From NCBI GenBank assembly GCA_038230415.1, contig JBBRNH010000011.1:26187-90186 (forward strand): a DNA stretch of 64,000 bases, in the 5' to 3' direction. The notes below the pieces were generated by a model, which saw nothing but the letters and a program-made list of their open reading frames with translations, ran no database searches and was not told where the DNA came from. Shown one piece after another: positions 41,717 to 49,975 of this stretch; within the stretch, counting starts at the first letter, position 1, and every line of letters begins with the position of its first letter. The stretch comes from JBBRNH01 sp038230415 (GTDB lineage Bacteria > Bacteroidota > Bacteroidia > Cytophagales > Spirosomataceae). Both the position numbers and the translations under genes were made by a program.

Positions 41717-42032
41717 CCTAATCGCAACCGAAAAGTTTGATCGTCAACTGAAGCGGCTTGCCAAAAAATAGTCATCTCTGAAAAAAGATTTAGCTGGGTT
41801 GTTCCTGTCCTTAGAAACTGAGCCTCAGCAGGGCGACGCGCCGGGGCTGAATTGCTATAAAGTACGGTTAGCCATCCGCAGTAAACGGAAAGGAAAATCT
41901 GGCGGGGGGAGAGTTATTACTCATATTCAGGTTACCGATAAACACGTTTATCTGCTCTCGATTTACGACAAAGCCGAGAAAGAGACTCTGGCAGACGGTG
42001 AATTGGAAAAGCTTTTGGCAGAGATTCCTTAA
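41706..42032 (+). pseudogene. RelE/ParE-type toxin gene interrupted by a nonsense codon
   Basis: ATG 41706 opens M-K-F-D-L-I-A-T-E-K-F-D-R-Q-L-K-R-L-A-K-K and then TAG at 41769-41771. After this the same frame runs to 42032 as S-S-L-K-K-D-L-A-G-L-F-L and continues with GDAPGLNCYKVRLAIRSKR and VITHIQVTDKHVYLLSIYDK, the beta-strand pattern of RelE/ParE toxins. The opening FDRQLKRLAKKY-like text is typical, with Y at the place of TAG, so a single base change from TAC or TAT explains it. The reading frame of about 108 residues is otherwise complete. Confidence 0.85.
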
Positions 42033-42041
42033 TGTCAAAAC

Positions 42042-44180
42042 CTACTCCAGCGTCAGCAACACCTGCCGCCCCATCGAAGCCGCCGTGCCGGGGTTCAGCG
42101 ACTGTTTGGTGACGCGCCCCCGCCCTGATGCCGACACCCGCAATCCGCGGTTTTCGAGCAGAAAGAGCGCGTCGCGCAGGGGCAGGCCGCGCACATCCGG
42201 CACACGGCCCGGTTTGTTGGCCTGCTGTTTCCAATGGCCGGAGTCGGTCAGGCGTACCCAGCCATCGGCAGTTGGCTCGTTGGCAACGCCGAGTTCAGTG
42301 CTGATCTGGTGCAGGTCGTCGGCGTATCCGGCCCGAACAATTGGTTTGGCCGCCACGCGGTTGGCGGGCAACGGCGGGTGCATCCGGGCATCGTAGGCGT
42401 GAATCCTATCGGCCACAACGCGAAAGATGGGCGCGGCCACCTTGCCGCCGTACAGCGAATCGGTTTCGGTGAATTTGGGGTTGTCAATCCCAACCAGCAT
42501 ACTGTATTTGGGGGTTCTGGCTGGAAAATACCCGATAAACGATGAGTAGTAAGTGCCTTCCTGAAACTGCCCGCCGACGTTCTTCTGGGCGGTGCCGGTT
42601 TTGCCCGCCACCTGATAAAATGGCGACCCGGCTCCTTTGCCCGTGCCATGATGCACCACGCCTTCGAGCATACTTTTCACTTTTCTGATGGTGCCGATAG
42701 ACGCAATCGGTTTGGGCAGTACCACCGGCGTAAACTCCTGAATGGCCTTACCGCCAACCGATAACTGCTTCACCAACATGGGTTTAACCCAACGCCCGTT
42801 GTTGGCAACAGCGTTATAAAACGTCAGCATCTGGAGGGGTGTAATGAGCATTTCGTAGCCGTAGCTCATGTACGTCAGCGAACCGTATTTGTCCCAGCCC
42901 TTAGAGTCGGGCGTTCGGATAAACGGCGTAGCCTCGCCTTTCATGCCTACATTGGTGGGCATCGTAAGCCGAAACTGCCGGAGGTACTGGCAATACAAAT
43001 CGGGTTTTTTGTAGAAATAATCTTTCATCAGAAGGTGCATCCCGATGTTGCTTGATTTTTCAATTACCTGCTGGGCCGTCAGCACCCCGTAACCGTTGCG
43101 TTTAGGGTCAACAATGCTGATTATCCGGCCCCGCACGGGCTGGTAGACTAATTTGCCGCCCCCGGTGTTCACGGTTTTGCCCGGCCACACGGCTTTTTCT
43201 TCGAGCAGGGCCATCATCGAAACGAGTTTAAACGTTGAGCCGGGGTCGGTGCGGGTGGCAACGGCGTGGTTATAGGTTTCGAGGTATTGGTCGGCGGATT
43301 CAGTTTGGCCGGGGTAGCGGGTTAGGTTTGCCAACGCCCTGATTTCGCCCGTTGCCACCTCCATCACAACCACGCAGCCTTTGTCGGCCCGGAACTTGGT
43401 CATGCCGTCGCGCAGGGCTGATTCGGCCATATCCTGAAAATTCACATCGAGTGTGGTGTAAAGGTCTAAGCCCGGTTCGGGCTGCATGGCGGGGCCATCG
43501 TCAACAGGTTTTTTGTAGCCCCCCGACAGCATTTCGATCATGCCAACGGCGGGTTTTCCGGCCAATGCGGTATCGAAGCTACCTTCCAGCCCGCGTTCGC
43601 CTTCGTTAATGTTGCCTTTTTTCATGTTGCCAACGGTACGCTCGGCCATGGTGCCAAACGGGTGATAGCGTTCGTAGTGCGGGCGCAGCACTCCGCCCCG
43701 TGCCGCCACCTTGCGTGAACTCCTGAAAAACGGCCATTTCTGCATCTCGCGCCGTTCATCAAACGTGACCCGTCGCCCGTCGAGCCGGAGGTATTGCCGT
43801 TCGGCTTTGCGGGCATCACAGGCCATTTTGGCGTATTCTTTAGCGGTACGGTCTTTAAAAATCCGGGCCAGAATCAGCCCCAACGAATCCACTTTATCGG
43901 CAAAATACTCGTCTTTGGCAATCGTCGGGTCCACGTTTACCTCATAACTGGGTAACGACGTTGCCAGCACGCTGCCATCAACCGCGTAGATATTGCCGCG
44001 CATGGCCCGGATGGTGTCTTGCCTGATTCGGGTGCCTTCGAGCCGCTCGCGCCAGTGTTTGCCCTTGTAGGTGTCAAAAAACTGTACATACACCAACCGC
44101 CCGATGAGGGCGAAAGCAAAAATTCCTACACCGATAAAAGCGAGGTTGGCGCGGTTCAGAATGTCCTGTTTGATGTTCAT
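42042..44180 (-). CDS. ftsI: Septal penicillin-binding protein with one PASTA domain (FtsI/SpoVD type)
   Basis: A 712-residue transpeptidase for division-site peptidoglycan. After an N-terminal membrane helix (NLAFIGVGIFAFALIGRLVY) come the dimerisation domain and the transpeptidase with GSTFKL (catalytic S near residue 312), the SSN box (EKSSNIG, about 374) and KTGT (about 530). The last 60 residues form one PASTA domain (VPDVRGLPLRDALFLLENRG). It lies downstream of rsmH and ftsL in the dcw order, all on the minus strand. The stop is 10 bases from the broken toxin frame. Confidence 0.94.
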   Translation of the reverse strand: MNIKQDILNRANLAFIGVGIFAFALIGRLVYVQFFDTYKGKHWRERLEGTRIRQDTIRAMRGNIYAVDGSVLATSLPSYEVNVDPTIAKDEYFADKVDSLGLILARIFKDRTAKEYAKMACDARKAERQYLRLDGRRVTFDERREMQKWPFFRSSRKVAARGGVLRPHYERYHPFGTMAERTVGNMKKGNINEGERGLEGSFDTALAGKPAVGMIEMLSGGYKKPVDDGPAMQPEPGLDLYTTLDVNFQDMAESALRDGMTKFRADKGCVVVMEVATGEIRALANLTRYPGQTESADQYLETYNHAVATRTDPGSTFKLVSMMALLEEKAVWPGKTVNTGGGKLVYQPVRGRIISIVDPKRNGYGVLTAQQVIEKSSNIGMHLLMKDYFYKKPDLYCQYLRQFRLTMPTNVGMKGEATPFIRTPDSKGWDKYGSLTYMSYGYEMLITPLQMLTFYNAVANNGRWVKPMLVKQLSVGGKAIQEFTPVVLPKPIASIGTIRKVKSMLEGVVHHGTGKGAGSPFYQVAGKTGTAQKNVGGQFQEGTYYSSFIGYFPARTPKYSMLVGIDNPKFTETDSLYGGKVAAPIFRVVADRIHAYDARMHPPLPANRVAAKPIVRAGYADDLHQISTELGVANEPTADGWVRLTDSGHWKQQANKPGRVPDVRGLPLRDALFLLENRGLRVSASGRGRVTKQSLNPGTAASMGRQVLLTLE

Positions 44181-44185
44181 ATTGG

Positions 44186-44270
44186 GTTCGTGGTTTGTGG
44201 TTCGTAGTTATTCGTGCGTCAGCCAACTACAAACGGCACAGGCCGCCCTGCACGAACTACAAACCACAAA
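44186..44270. repeat. Inverted repeat between ftsI and ftsL
   Basis: GTTCGTGGTTTGTGGTTCGT at 44186-44205 faces CACGAACTACAAACCACAAA near 44251-44270. The arms are imperfect and made of permutations of GTTTGTGGTT and TTCGTAGTT. It separates two genes of the division cluster. Confidence 0.55.
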
Positions 44271-44278
44271 CTAATGAC

Positions 44279-44674
44279 TCATTTTTCTTTCTCGATAACA
44301 ATCCGGTACGGCGGGCGGCTGGCCGAAGTCAGGCCGAGGGTATCAACCCGTTTGGCAAGTTCGGACTGCCGCCCGGTTTTCATAAAATCGGCTTGCAGCG
44401 TGGTGTAGGTAGCCCGTTTTTCGTCGAGGTCGGTGCGGGTCTGCTGCACGTTTCTGAACAGCCGTTCGGCGTTGTGATTCAAGCCGATATACACCACGAG
44501 CAGCCCCGTAACCCAGATGATTTTATTGAAATGGCGAATGGGCCAGGCGTTGTCTTCGCCGAAAATCCGGTCGAAGCCAATGGTTTCATTGATCCAGGAT
44601 GCCAGCCGGTTTGGTTTTCTAACCCGGCGCGGGGCGGGCGTTACGGGCGGGGTTCGGAAGGTATTACGCGGCAT
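44279..44674 (-). CDS. ftsL: FtsL-like division protein
   Basis: A 131-residue single-pass membrane protein. A long cytoplasmic segment (about 1-48, with basic and proline-rich text) precedes the membrane helix FNKIIWVTGLLVVYIGL, and a coiled-coil periplasmic part follows (AERLFRNVQQTRTDLDEKRA). This is the Bacteroidota FtsL-like plan, and its place between rsmH and ftsI supports the name. Sequence similarity to E. coli FtsL is not visible by eye. Confidence 0.8.
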   Translation of the reverse strand: MPRNTFRTPPVTPAPRRVRKPNRLASWINETIGFDRIFGEDNAWPIRHFNKIIWVTGLLVVYIGLNHNAERLFRNVQQTRTDLDEKRATYTTLQADFMKTGRQSELAKRVDTLGLTSASRPPYRIVIEKEK

Positions 44675-44690
44675 TTATTTAGTGGTTGGG

Positions 44691-44760
44691 GGTTAGTGGC
44701 AAGTGGTTAGCCCTGCCGGAATCACTTTCTGGCGGAGCAACTAACTGCTTGCCACTAATC
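44691..44760. repeat. Inverted repeat between ftsL and rsmH
   Basis: GGTTAGTGGCAAGTGGTTAG (44691-44710) faces CTAACTGCTTGCCACTAATC (44741-44760), 17 of 20 positions paired. The word GTGGCAAGTGGTTAG recurs in the repeat at 60459-60503. It covers the last codons of rsmH. Confidence 0.6.
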
Positions 44761-45678
44761 ACTTTTCACTCGTTCTGCGATTCTCAATTTGGCACTGCGG
44801 GCGCGGGGGTTGCGGGCAATCTCGTCGTCCGTGGCTTCGATGGGTTTGCGGGTCAGAGCGCGGAGGGGTTTGATTTCGTTACCAAACAGGTCTTTTTCCA
44901 CCTCGCCGGAGAACTTACCTTTGCCAATGAAATTCTTCACCAAGCGGTCTTCGAGCGAGTGGTAGGCCATCACCACCAACCGCCCGCCCGGAGCCAGCAA
45001 TTCAGGAACCTGCGTCAGAAACTCCTCTAACACAGCCAGTTCTTCGTTGACTTCAATCCGCAATGCCTGAAAAACCTGCGCGAAATACTTGTTTTCTTTG
45101 CCGCGAGGGGCATACCGTTGCAGCACCGCTTTCAGGTCGTTTACGGTCAGAATCGGGCGGTTGGCGCGGGCGGAGTCAATGGCGTTGGCGGCAGTGCGGG
45201 CGTTGGTGATTTCGCCATACATCCCCAGAATTTTGTGCAGCGTTTCGGCATCGGCGCGGTTAATCACATCGGCAGCTGTGCGGTCGGCCTGTTGGTTCAT
45301 CCGCATATCGAGACCGGCATCGTAGCGGGTCGAAAAACCGCGTTCGGGCGTGTCGATCTGGTGCGACGAAATGCCGAGATCGGCCAGAATGCCGTTTACC
45401 TCCCGAACGCCATACAGTCGCAGATACCGTTTGAGGTTGCGGAAATTAGCGGCCACAAACGTCAGCCGTTTATCCTGAAACATGGCGGCTTCGGCGCGGG
45501 CATCCGGGTCCTGGTCAAAGGCCAGCAACCGCCCGCCGGGGCCTAACCGCTCCAGAATAGCGCGGCTATGCCCTCCGCCCCCAAAGGTTACGTCAACGTA
45601 AGTGCCGTTAGGTTGGATATTCAGCCCGTCGAGACAGTCAGCGAGTAAGACTGGATTATGATAATCGGTTGTTGTCAT
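44755..45678 (-). CDS. rsmH: 16S rRNA (cytosine-1402-N4)-methyltransferase RsmH
   Basis: About 307 residues. The enzyme methylates C1402 of 16S rRNA at the P site. Motifs: HNPVLLADCLDGLN, the SAM loop DVTFGGGGHSRAIL, FDQDPDARA, ILADLGISSHQID and VMAYHSLEDRLVKNF. ATG 45678 (M-T-T-T-D-Y-H) is used; the frame opens five residues earlier. It is the first gene of the dcw fragment here. MraZ, usually just upstream, is missing from this position; a divergent TlpA-like gene is there instead. Confidence 0.96.
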   Translation of the reverse strand: MTTTDYHNPVLLADCLDGLNIQPNGTYVDVTFGGGGHSRAILERLGPGGRLLAFDQDPDARAEAAMFQDKRLTFVAANFRNLKRYLRLYGVREVNGILADLGISSHQIDTPERGFSTRYDAGLDMRMNQQADRTAADVINRADAETLHKILGMYGEITNARTAANAIDSARANRPILTVNDLKAVLQRYAPRGKENKYFAQVFQALRIEVNEELAVLEEFLTQVPELLAPGGRLVVMAYHSLEDRLVKNFIGKGKFSGEVEKDLFGNEIKPLRALTRKPIEATDDEIARNPRARSAKLRIAERVKSD

Positions 45679-45712
45679 TAGAAATCGAACCAACCCAAAA
45701 AGTCAGCCGTTA

Positions 45713-45720
45713 CAAAAGTA
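45713..45720 (-). promoter_or_regulatory. Candidate -7 box of rsmH
   Basis: The minus strand reads TACTTTTG, an exact TAnnTTTG match, 34 bases before the rsmH start. It would drive the rsmH-ftsL-ftsI unit. Confidence 0.5.
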
Positions 45721-45753
45721 ACGAAATCCCCGTCTGTCGCTTCCTGATTCATT

Positions 45754-46989
45754 ATGCGAAACCTGCTTCTGTCAATTATCCTCTTCCTCGCGGCTTTGCT
45801 GCCCGTTGCCGCCCAAACCACCGTCAAGCCCGGCACGTGGCGCGTGGTGCTGAAAACCAAAGGCGGTGATCTGCCCTTCGGCCTTGCCATCGAGCCAGCC
45901 AAAAATACGCCCAATACCTACACCGTATTTGCCCTCAACGGCGACGAACGGCTGCTGACCGACCCGGCCACAATCACCGGCGACTCGCTACGGATTCCGA
46001 TTGGCATTTTCGAGACCGAACTCATCGGCAAGGTTGACGGTGATGTGATGCGGGGTTTCTGGCGCACCAAACGCACGGCCACCCAATACATTCAAATGCC
46101 GTTTGAAGCCCGGTTTGGGCAGACGTTCCGTTTCCCGGTAAACACTACTAAACCCACCGCCGACCTCTCCGGCACCTGGGCCACCGCTTTCCGTCGGCCC
46201 GGCTCGGCTGATTCATCCATCGCCGTTGGGGTGTTTAAACAGGCCGGAAACCGCATCACCGGCACTTTTCTGACCCCAACCGGCGATTACCGCTACCTTG
46301 ATGGCAGCGTTTTTGGTGATAGTCTGCTGCTGTCGTGCTTCGATGGCGGTCATGCGTTTCTGTTCAAAGCCAAACACAACCCCGCCACCCGCACCCTGAC
46401 CGGCGTACAATGGTCGGGCTATGCCGGTTATCGTACCTTCTCGGCCCGGTTTGACCCCACCGCCAAACTGCCCGACCCGGCCACGATGACGTTTATAAAG
46501 CCCGGCCAAACGTTTGGGTTCTCGTTTTCGGAGCCAAGCGGCAAGCCAGTCTCGCTGACGGATGCCCGTTTTAAGGGGAAAGTTACGGTGGTGCAACTGC
46601 TCGGTACGTGGTGCCCGAACTGCATGGACGAGACCAATTTTCTGGCTCCCTGGATCAAGCGCAACCGGGCGCGGGGCGTTGAGGTGGTGGGTTTGTCGTT
46701 TGAGCGAACGGCGGTTATGGCCGAGTCAGGCCCGAAAATCGAGCGGATGAAACAACGGTTTGGCGTAGATTATCCGGTGGTTTTGGCTGGCACAAACAAC
46801 AACGCCGAAGCCGCCAAACAACTGCCCGCCCTGAATCAGGTAGCGGCCTTCCCAACAACGATTTTTGTGGATAAAAAAGGGGCCGTGCGGCACATTCACA
46901 CGGGCTTCTCCGGCCCCGGCACCGGCCACTATTACGATGACTACGTGGCCGAGTTTAACCGGCTGATTGATAAGTTATTGGCGGAGTGA
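45754..46989 (+). CDS. Secreted TlpA-like thioredoxin-fold protein with beta-rich N-terminal domain
   Basis: A 411-residue protein with a signal peptide (ending AALLPVAAQ). Residues about 25-245 are beta-rich and unlike any family I can name, with repeated G-T-W / G-x-W segments (KPGTWRVVLKTKGG, DLSGTWATAF). The C-terminal 160 residues are a TlpA/ResA thioredoxin domain: GKVTVVQLLGTWCPNCMDET with the active site WCPNC (about residues 285-289) and the cis-proline loop AFPTTIFVDKKG. It probably reduces or repairs disulfides in the periplasm; the target is unknown. It diverges from rsmH. Confidence 0.88.
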   Translation: MRNLLLSIILFLAALLPVAAQTTVKPGTWRVVLKTKGGDLPFGLAIEPAKNTPNTYTVFALNGDERLLTDPATITGDSLRIPIGIFETELIGKVDGDVMRGFWRTKRTATQYIQMPFEARFGQTFRFPVNTTKPTADLSGTWATAFRRPGSADSSIAVGVFKQAGNRITGTFLTPTGDYRYLDGSVFGDSLLLSCFDGGHAFLFKAKHNPATRTLTGVQWSGYAGYRTFSARFDPTAKLPDPATMTFIKPGQTFGFSFSEPSGKPVSLTDARFKGKVTVVQLLGTWCPNCMDETNFLAPWIKRNRARGVEVVGLSFERTAVMAESGPKIERMKQRFGVDYPVVLAGTNNNAEAAKQLPALNQVAAFPTTIFVDKKGAVRHIHTGFSGPGTGHYYDDYVAEFNRLIDKLLAE

Positions 46990-48114
46990 TTACAGACCAG
47001 AATTCGTACGGATAACTGGTTCCTGAGCGGTATTAGAACCGCTTCTCACCTCCACAAACAGCGTTAGCAATGGTTGATTGACGTAGTAATTACTACGGCC
47101 AATCTTTTGTTTGCTCACGAATCCCTGCTCTGTAAGTAAGTCGAGATAGCGTGTAGCAGTCAGGCGTGTTACGCGCAGATCGTCCATCACAAAGTCAATC
47201 TTGGTGTACGGATGTCGGAACAAATTATTGAGCAAATCCTGACTGTATAATTTGGGCAACTTGGTTCTGAGGTTCCGTTTACACTGCTGCATCAATTCAC
47301 GAATGGCCTGCACAACCAGAATGGTTTGCCGGGCTGTTTGTTCTACCCCATCAAGCATATACACCAACCAGCTTTGCCAGTCCTGCTCATCTCTTACGGC
47401 CTGAAGGTGCTTGTAATAAGCCGCTTTGTGCTGAATTATATACCGGCTCATGTACAAAATGGGCAAATTGAGCAGGTCTTTCTGTACCAGATACAAAATG
47501 TTCATAATCCGCCCGGTGCGGCCATTACCATCGTAGAACGGATGAATACTCTTAAATTGGTAGTGTACAATCGCCATTTTTACGAGCGGGTCGGCATCGA
47601 GCATTGAATCATCATTGATGAATTGTTCCAGATTTCTCATCAACGCAATCACATTATCGGCTTCCTGCGGAGGTGTACAAACCACCTCGCCGGTTTGCCC
47701 GTTTCGGAGTGTTGTGCCGGGCAGTCGCCGAAACCCGGCATCATTCTGTTCCAATTCTTGCTGGATAGCAATAATATGCCGAAGGGTGAGCAGTTTTTGA
47801 TCTCTCACTAACGCAAATCCTTTTTTAAGCGCACTGGCATATCGTTGAACTTCTTTGGTAGCCGGACTGGTAAACAAATCAGTGAAGAGTTCGGCCCTGA
47901 ACAAGTCATCGTGTGTTGTGATGATATTTTCCACTGCTGATGAATCTTTAGCTTCTTGCAAGGCCAGGGTATTAATCAGGATAGATTCGTTCGGAATGGT
48001 AGCGGCCACGCCCTTCAACTCAGCCAGATACCGATGAGCAGCCGCCACTTTACGAAGCACAACGCGTGTTTCAAGATCGGCAAGAGGTGGTAAAGGAGTT
48101 AACAGAAAAGACAT
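46990..48114 (-). CDS. Fic-family AMPylation protein with C-terminal winged helix
   Basis: A 374-residue Fic protein. The active-site motif HPFYDGNGRTGR (191-202) is complete, so AMP transfer from ATP is possible. The inhibitory helix motif S-x-x-x-E-N (58-63, DSSAVENI) is present in the N-terminal half, as in class II Fic proteins. The C-terminal part has a DNA-binding winged helix (FRHPYTKIDFVMDDLRVTRL). Two equal palindromes lie upstream (48151-48216) and could be its operator. The target protein is unknown. It overlaps nothing and ends next to the TlpA gene. Confidence 0.93.
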   Translation of the reverse strand: MSFLLTPLPPLADLETRVVLRKVAAAHRYLAELKGVAATIPNESILINTLALQEAKDSSAVENIITTHDDLFRAELFTDLFTSPATKEVQRYASALKKGFALVRDQKLLTLRHIIAIQQELEQNDAGFRRLPGTTLRNGQTGEVVCTPPQEADNVIALMRNLEQFINDDSMLDADPLVKMAIVHYQFKSIHPFYDGNGRTGRIMNILYLVQKDLLNLPILYMSRYIIQHKAAYYKHLQAVRDEQDWQSWLVYMLDGVEQTARQTILVVQAIRELMQQCKRNLRTKLPKLYSQDLLNNLFRHPYTKIDFVMDDLRVTRLTATRYLDLLTEQGFVSKQKIGRSNYYVNQPLLTLFVEVRSGSNTAQEPVIRTNSGL

Positions 48115-48150
48115 TGAACCTGATTGAAAGCCCGAAGGGAACAGTAAAAC

Positions 48151-48216
48151 ATATAGAAAACAGGTATTTTCTATATACTTCTGGTGGAATATACATAGAA
48201 AACAGCCATTTTCTAT
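48151..48216. promoter_or_regulatory. Two matched palindromic operator sites upstream of the Fic gene
   Basis: Palindrome 1 (48151-48176) is ATATAGAAAA, six bases CAGGTA, TTTTCTATAT. Palindrome 2 (48195-48216) is ATAGAAAA, CAGCCA, TTTTCTAT. Their centres are 42 bases apart, four helical turns. They lie directly before the Fic start and after the hydrolase stop. This arrangement suits two dimers of one regulator on the same DNA face, possibly the winged-helix part of Fic itself. Confidence 0.6.
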
Positions 48217-48219
48217 ACA

Positions 48220-48996
48220 TTACCCCACCCCATCCAACACCCCGCTCACCAACTCAACCAGCCGGTTGTGGCCCGTTTTCAGCAGGGTCAGTTCGTAGCG
48301 GTGCAGCCGGTCGGTGAGGGGCAGCACGTAGCGGGCAGGCAGCACCCGGTCAAAGGCTCCCAGAAAAATCCGCGTTTTTATGTTGTGGCGGTTCAGGCTT
48401 TCGGTCAGCGCGTTCAGGGCCGGGTTGATGTGCCTGAACGTCACCCATGACCGATACACCCGCAGCCGTTGTTCGCGGGTGGCGAGGGTGCTTTCGGCGA
48501 AGCGCAACAGACTCCGGTCAATCAGCCCCAGCCGCACCAACGGCTTCCCGACGCGGGTCAGCAGCCGGATCCGCACCACAAACAGCCGATACAGCCACCG
48601 GCCGGCGGCTGTATGGGTGGCGAGCCAATACCAGGGGCTAACGGTGATGCCGTCGGGAGCCAGCAACCAGAGTTCGTCCACCCGGTCGGGGAAAAGCTCT
48701 GCCGTGACAAGCGCGAACTTGCCCCCCATGCTGAACCCAGCCACCGTGAACCGTTCAATGTTATTATCCTGTAAAATTCTGCCAATCAGCGTTTTCCAAT
48801 CGGCTTTAGTAATTGGCAGCGTTGCATCGAACGGCCAGCCTGTTTGCCCATGAAACGGCAGGTGAACGGCATAAACCGTGTAGTCGGTGCTGATGGATGA
48901 TTCGGCAAACGACACAAAACAGGAGCCATCCTGCCCGATGCCGTGAAAAGCAAGCAATGCACGGGGGCCGCTGCCGAAGCGGGTGAGGTGGAGCAT
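48220..48996 (-). CDS. Alpha/beta hydrolase
   Basis: A 258-residue alpha/beta-hydrolase fold protein. The oxyanion region is LLAFHGIGQDG, the nucleophile elbow is VAGFSMGGKFAL (G-F-S-M-G), and the late histidine is in LLKTGHNRLV. The acid is probably the D in FLGAFDRVLP. There is no signal peptide, so it works in the cytoplasm; the substrate is unknown. Its stop lies right beside the Fic operators. Confidence 0.85.
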   Translation of the reverse strand: MLHLTRFGSGPRALLAFHGIGQDGSCFVSFAESSISTDYTVYAVHLPFHGQTGWPFDATLPITKADWKTLIGRILQDNNIERFTVAGFSMGGKFALVTAELFPDRVDELWLLAPDGITVSPWYWLATHTAAGRWLYRLFVVRIRLLTRVGKPLVRLGLIDRSLLRFAESTLATREQRLRVYRSWVTFRHINPALNALTESLNRHNIKTRIFLGAFDRVLPARYVLPLTDRLHRYELTLLKTGHNRLVELVSGVLDGVG

Positions 48997-49019
48997 GGCT
49001 AAATGTAGCGCAACTTGGC

Positions 49020-49027
49020 TAATTTTG
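49020..49027 (+). promoter_or_regulatory. Candidate -7 box of the exonuclease gene
   Basis: TAATTTTG, an exact TAnnTTTG match, 37 bases before ATG 49065. No convincing -33 element. Confidence 0.35.
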
Positions 49028-49064
49028 TTGCCCGACCCCCAATTCTATTCGGTTCCATCGCATT

Positions 49065-49919
49065 ATGACTCATAGCCTGCAACTCCGCAAGCCCCTCGCT
49101 TTTTTCGACCTCGAAACCACCGGCATCAGCACCGCCAGAGACCGCATTATTGACATCTGTATTGTTAAAGCACTACCGGGGGGCGAGGTCGTCAGCAAGT
49201 CGCAACGCGTGAATCCGGGTATGCCCATTCCGCTGGAATCCAGCCTGATACACGGTATTTATGACGACGACGTAACGGACGCGCCCGCGTTTAAGACCGT
49301 TGCCCGAACGTTGGCGCATTTCTTGGACGGTTGCGATCTGGCCGGGTTCAATAGCAACCGCTTTGACGTGCCGCTGCTGGTGGAGGAGTTTCTGCGGGCC
49401 AATGTTGACTTTGACGTGAAAAACCGGCGGCTCGTAGATGCCCAGCGGATTTATCACCTCATGGAGCCGCGCAACCTCTCGGCAGCCTATAAATTCTACT
49501 GCGGCAAAGACCTCCAGAACGCCCACAGTGCCGAAGCCGACACACTGGCTACCCTCGAAGTGCTTGATGCTCAGATACAACGATACATTGGGCAGGTTTG
49601 CAAAAGCGATAGCGGGCAGGACGTAGCTATCCAGAACGACATGGACGTGCTGCACAGTCTGACGGCCAACCGTAACGTTGACCTGGCGGGCCGGATTATC
49701 CTGAATAACAAAGGCGAGGAGGTCTTTAACTTCGGCAAGCACAAAGACGTACCCGTGCTGGACGTACTGAAAAAAGAACCCTCGTTCTTCGACTGGATGC
49801 AGAAAGGTGATTTTGCATTGGATACCAAACGGCGGCTCACCGAAATCCGGCTCCGAATGTTGGTTGGCAACACCGCCACCAACGGCAATGGGCAGGGCAA
49901 GCAGGGGAAGTTGTTTTGA
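49065..49919 (+). CDS. DnaQ-like 3'-5' exonuclease
   Basis: A 284-residue DEDDh-type exonuclease. Exo I is AFFDLETTG (D15, E17), Exo II is FNSNRFDVPLLVEE, and Exo III is HSAEADTLATLEVLDAQI (H and D). The C-terminal 75 residues add a small domain seen in Bacteroidota homologues (FNFGKHKDVPVLDVLKKEPS). It could be a proofreading-type or RNA/DNA repair nuclease; it is not the main polymerase III epsilon subunit, which is usually larger or differently placed. Confidence 0.9.
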   Translation: MTHSLQLRKPLAFFDLETTGISTARDRIIDICIVKALPGGEVVSKSQRVNPGMPIPLESSLIHGIYDDDVTDAPAFKTVARTLAHFLDGCDLAGFNSNRFDVPLLVEEFLRANVDFDVKNRRLVDAQRIYHLMEPRNLSAAYKFYCGKDLQNAHSAEADTLATLEVLDAQIQRYIGQVCKSDSGQDVAIQNDMDVLHSLTANRNVDLAGRIILNNKGEEVFNFGKHKDVPVLDVLKKEPSFFDWMQKGDFALDTKRRLTEIRLRMLVGNTATNGNGQGKQGKLF

Positions 49920-49975
49920 CCGCCAAATCTTCACTATCCCGAATCAAAAACACCTCATTTCGTGTTGCGTGACTA

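Noticed and set aside
15915..42032. Possible stop-codon reassignment, because two reading frames (15915 and 41706) continue after in-frame stops
   Set aside because: One case is TGA and the other TAG, and all other genes use both as normal stops. Independent nonsense mutations in dispensable genes are simpler.
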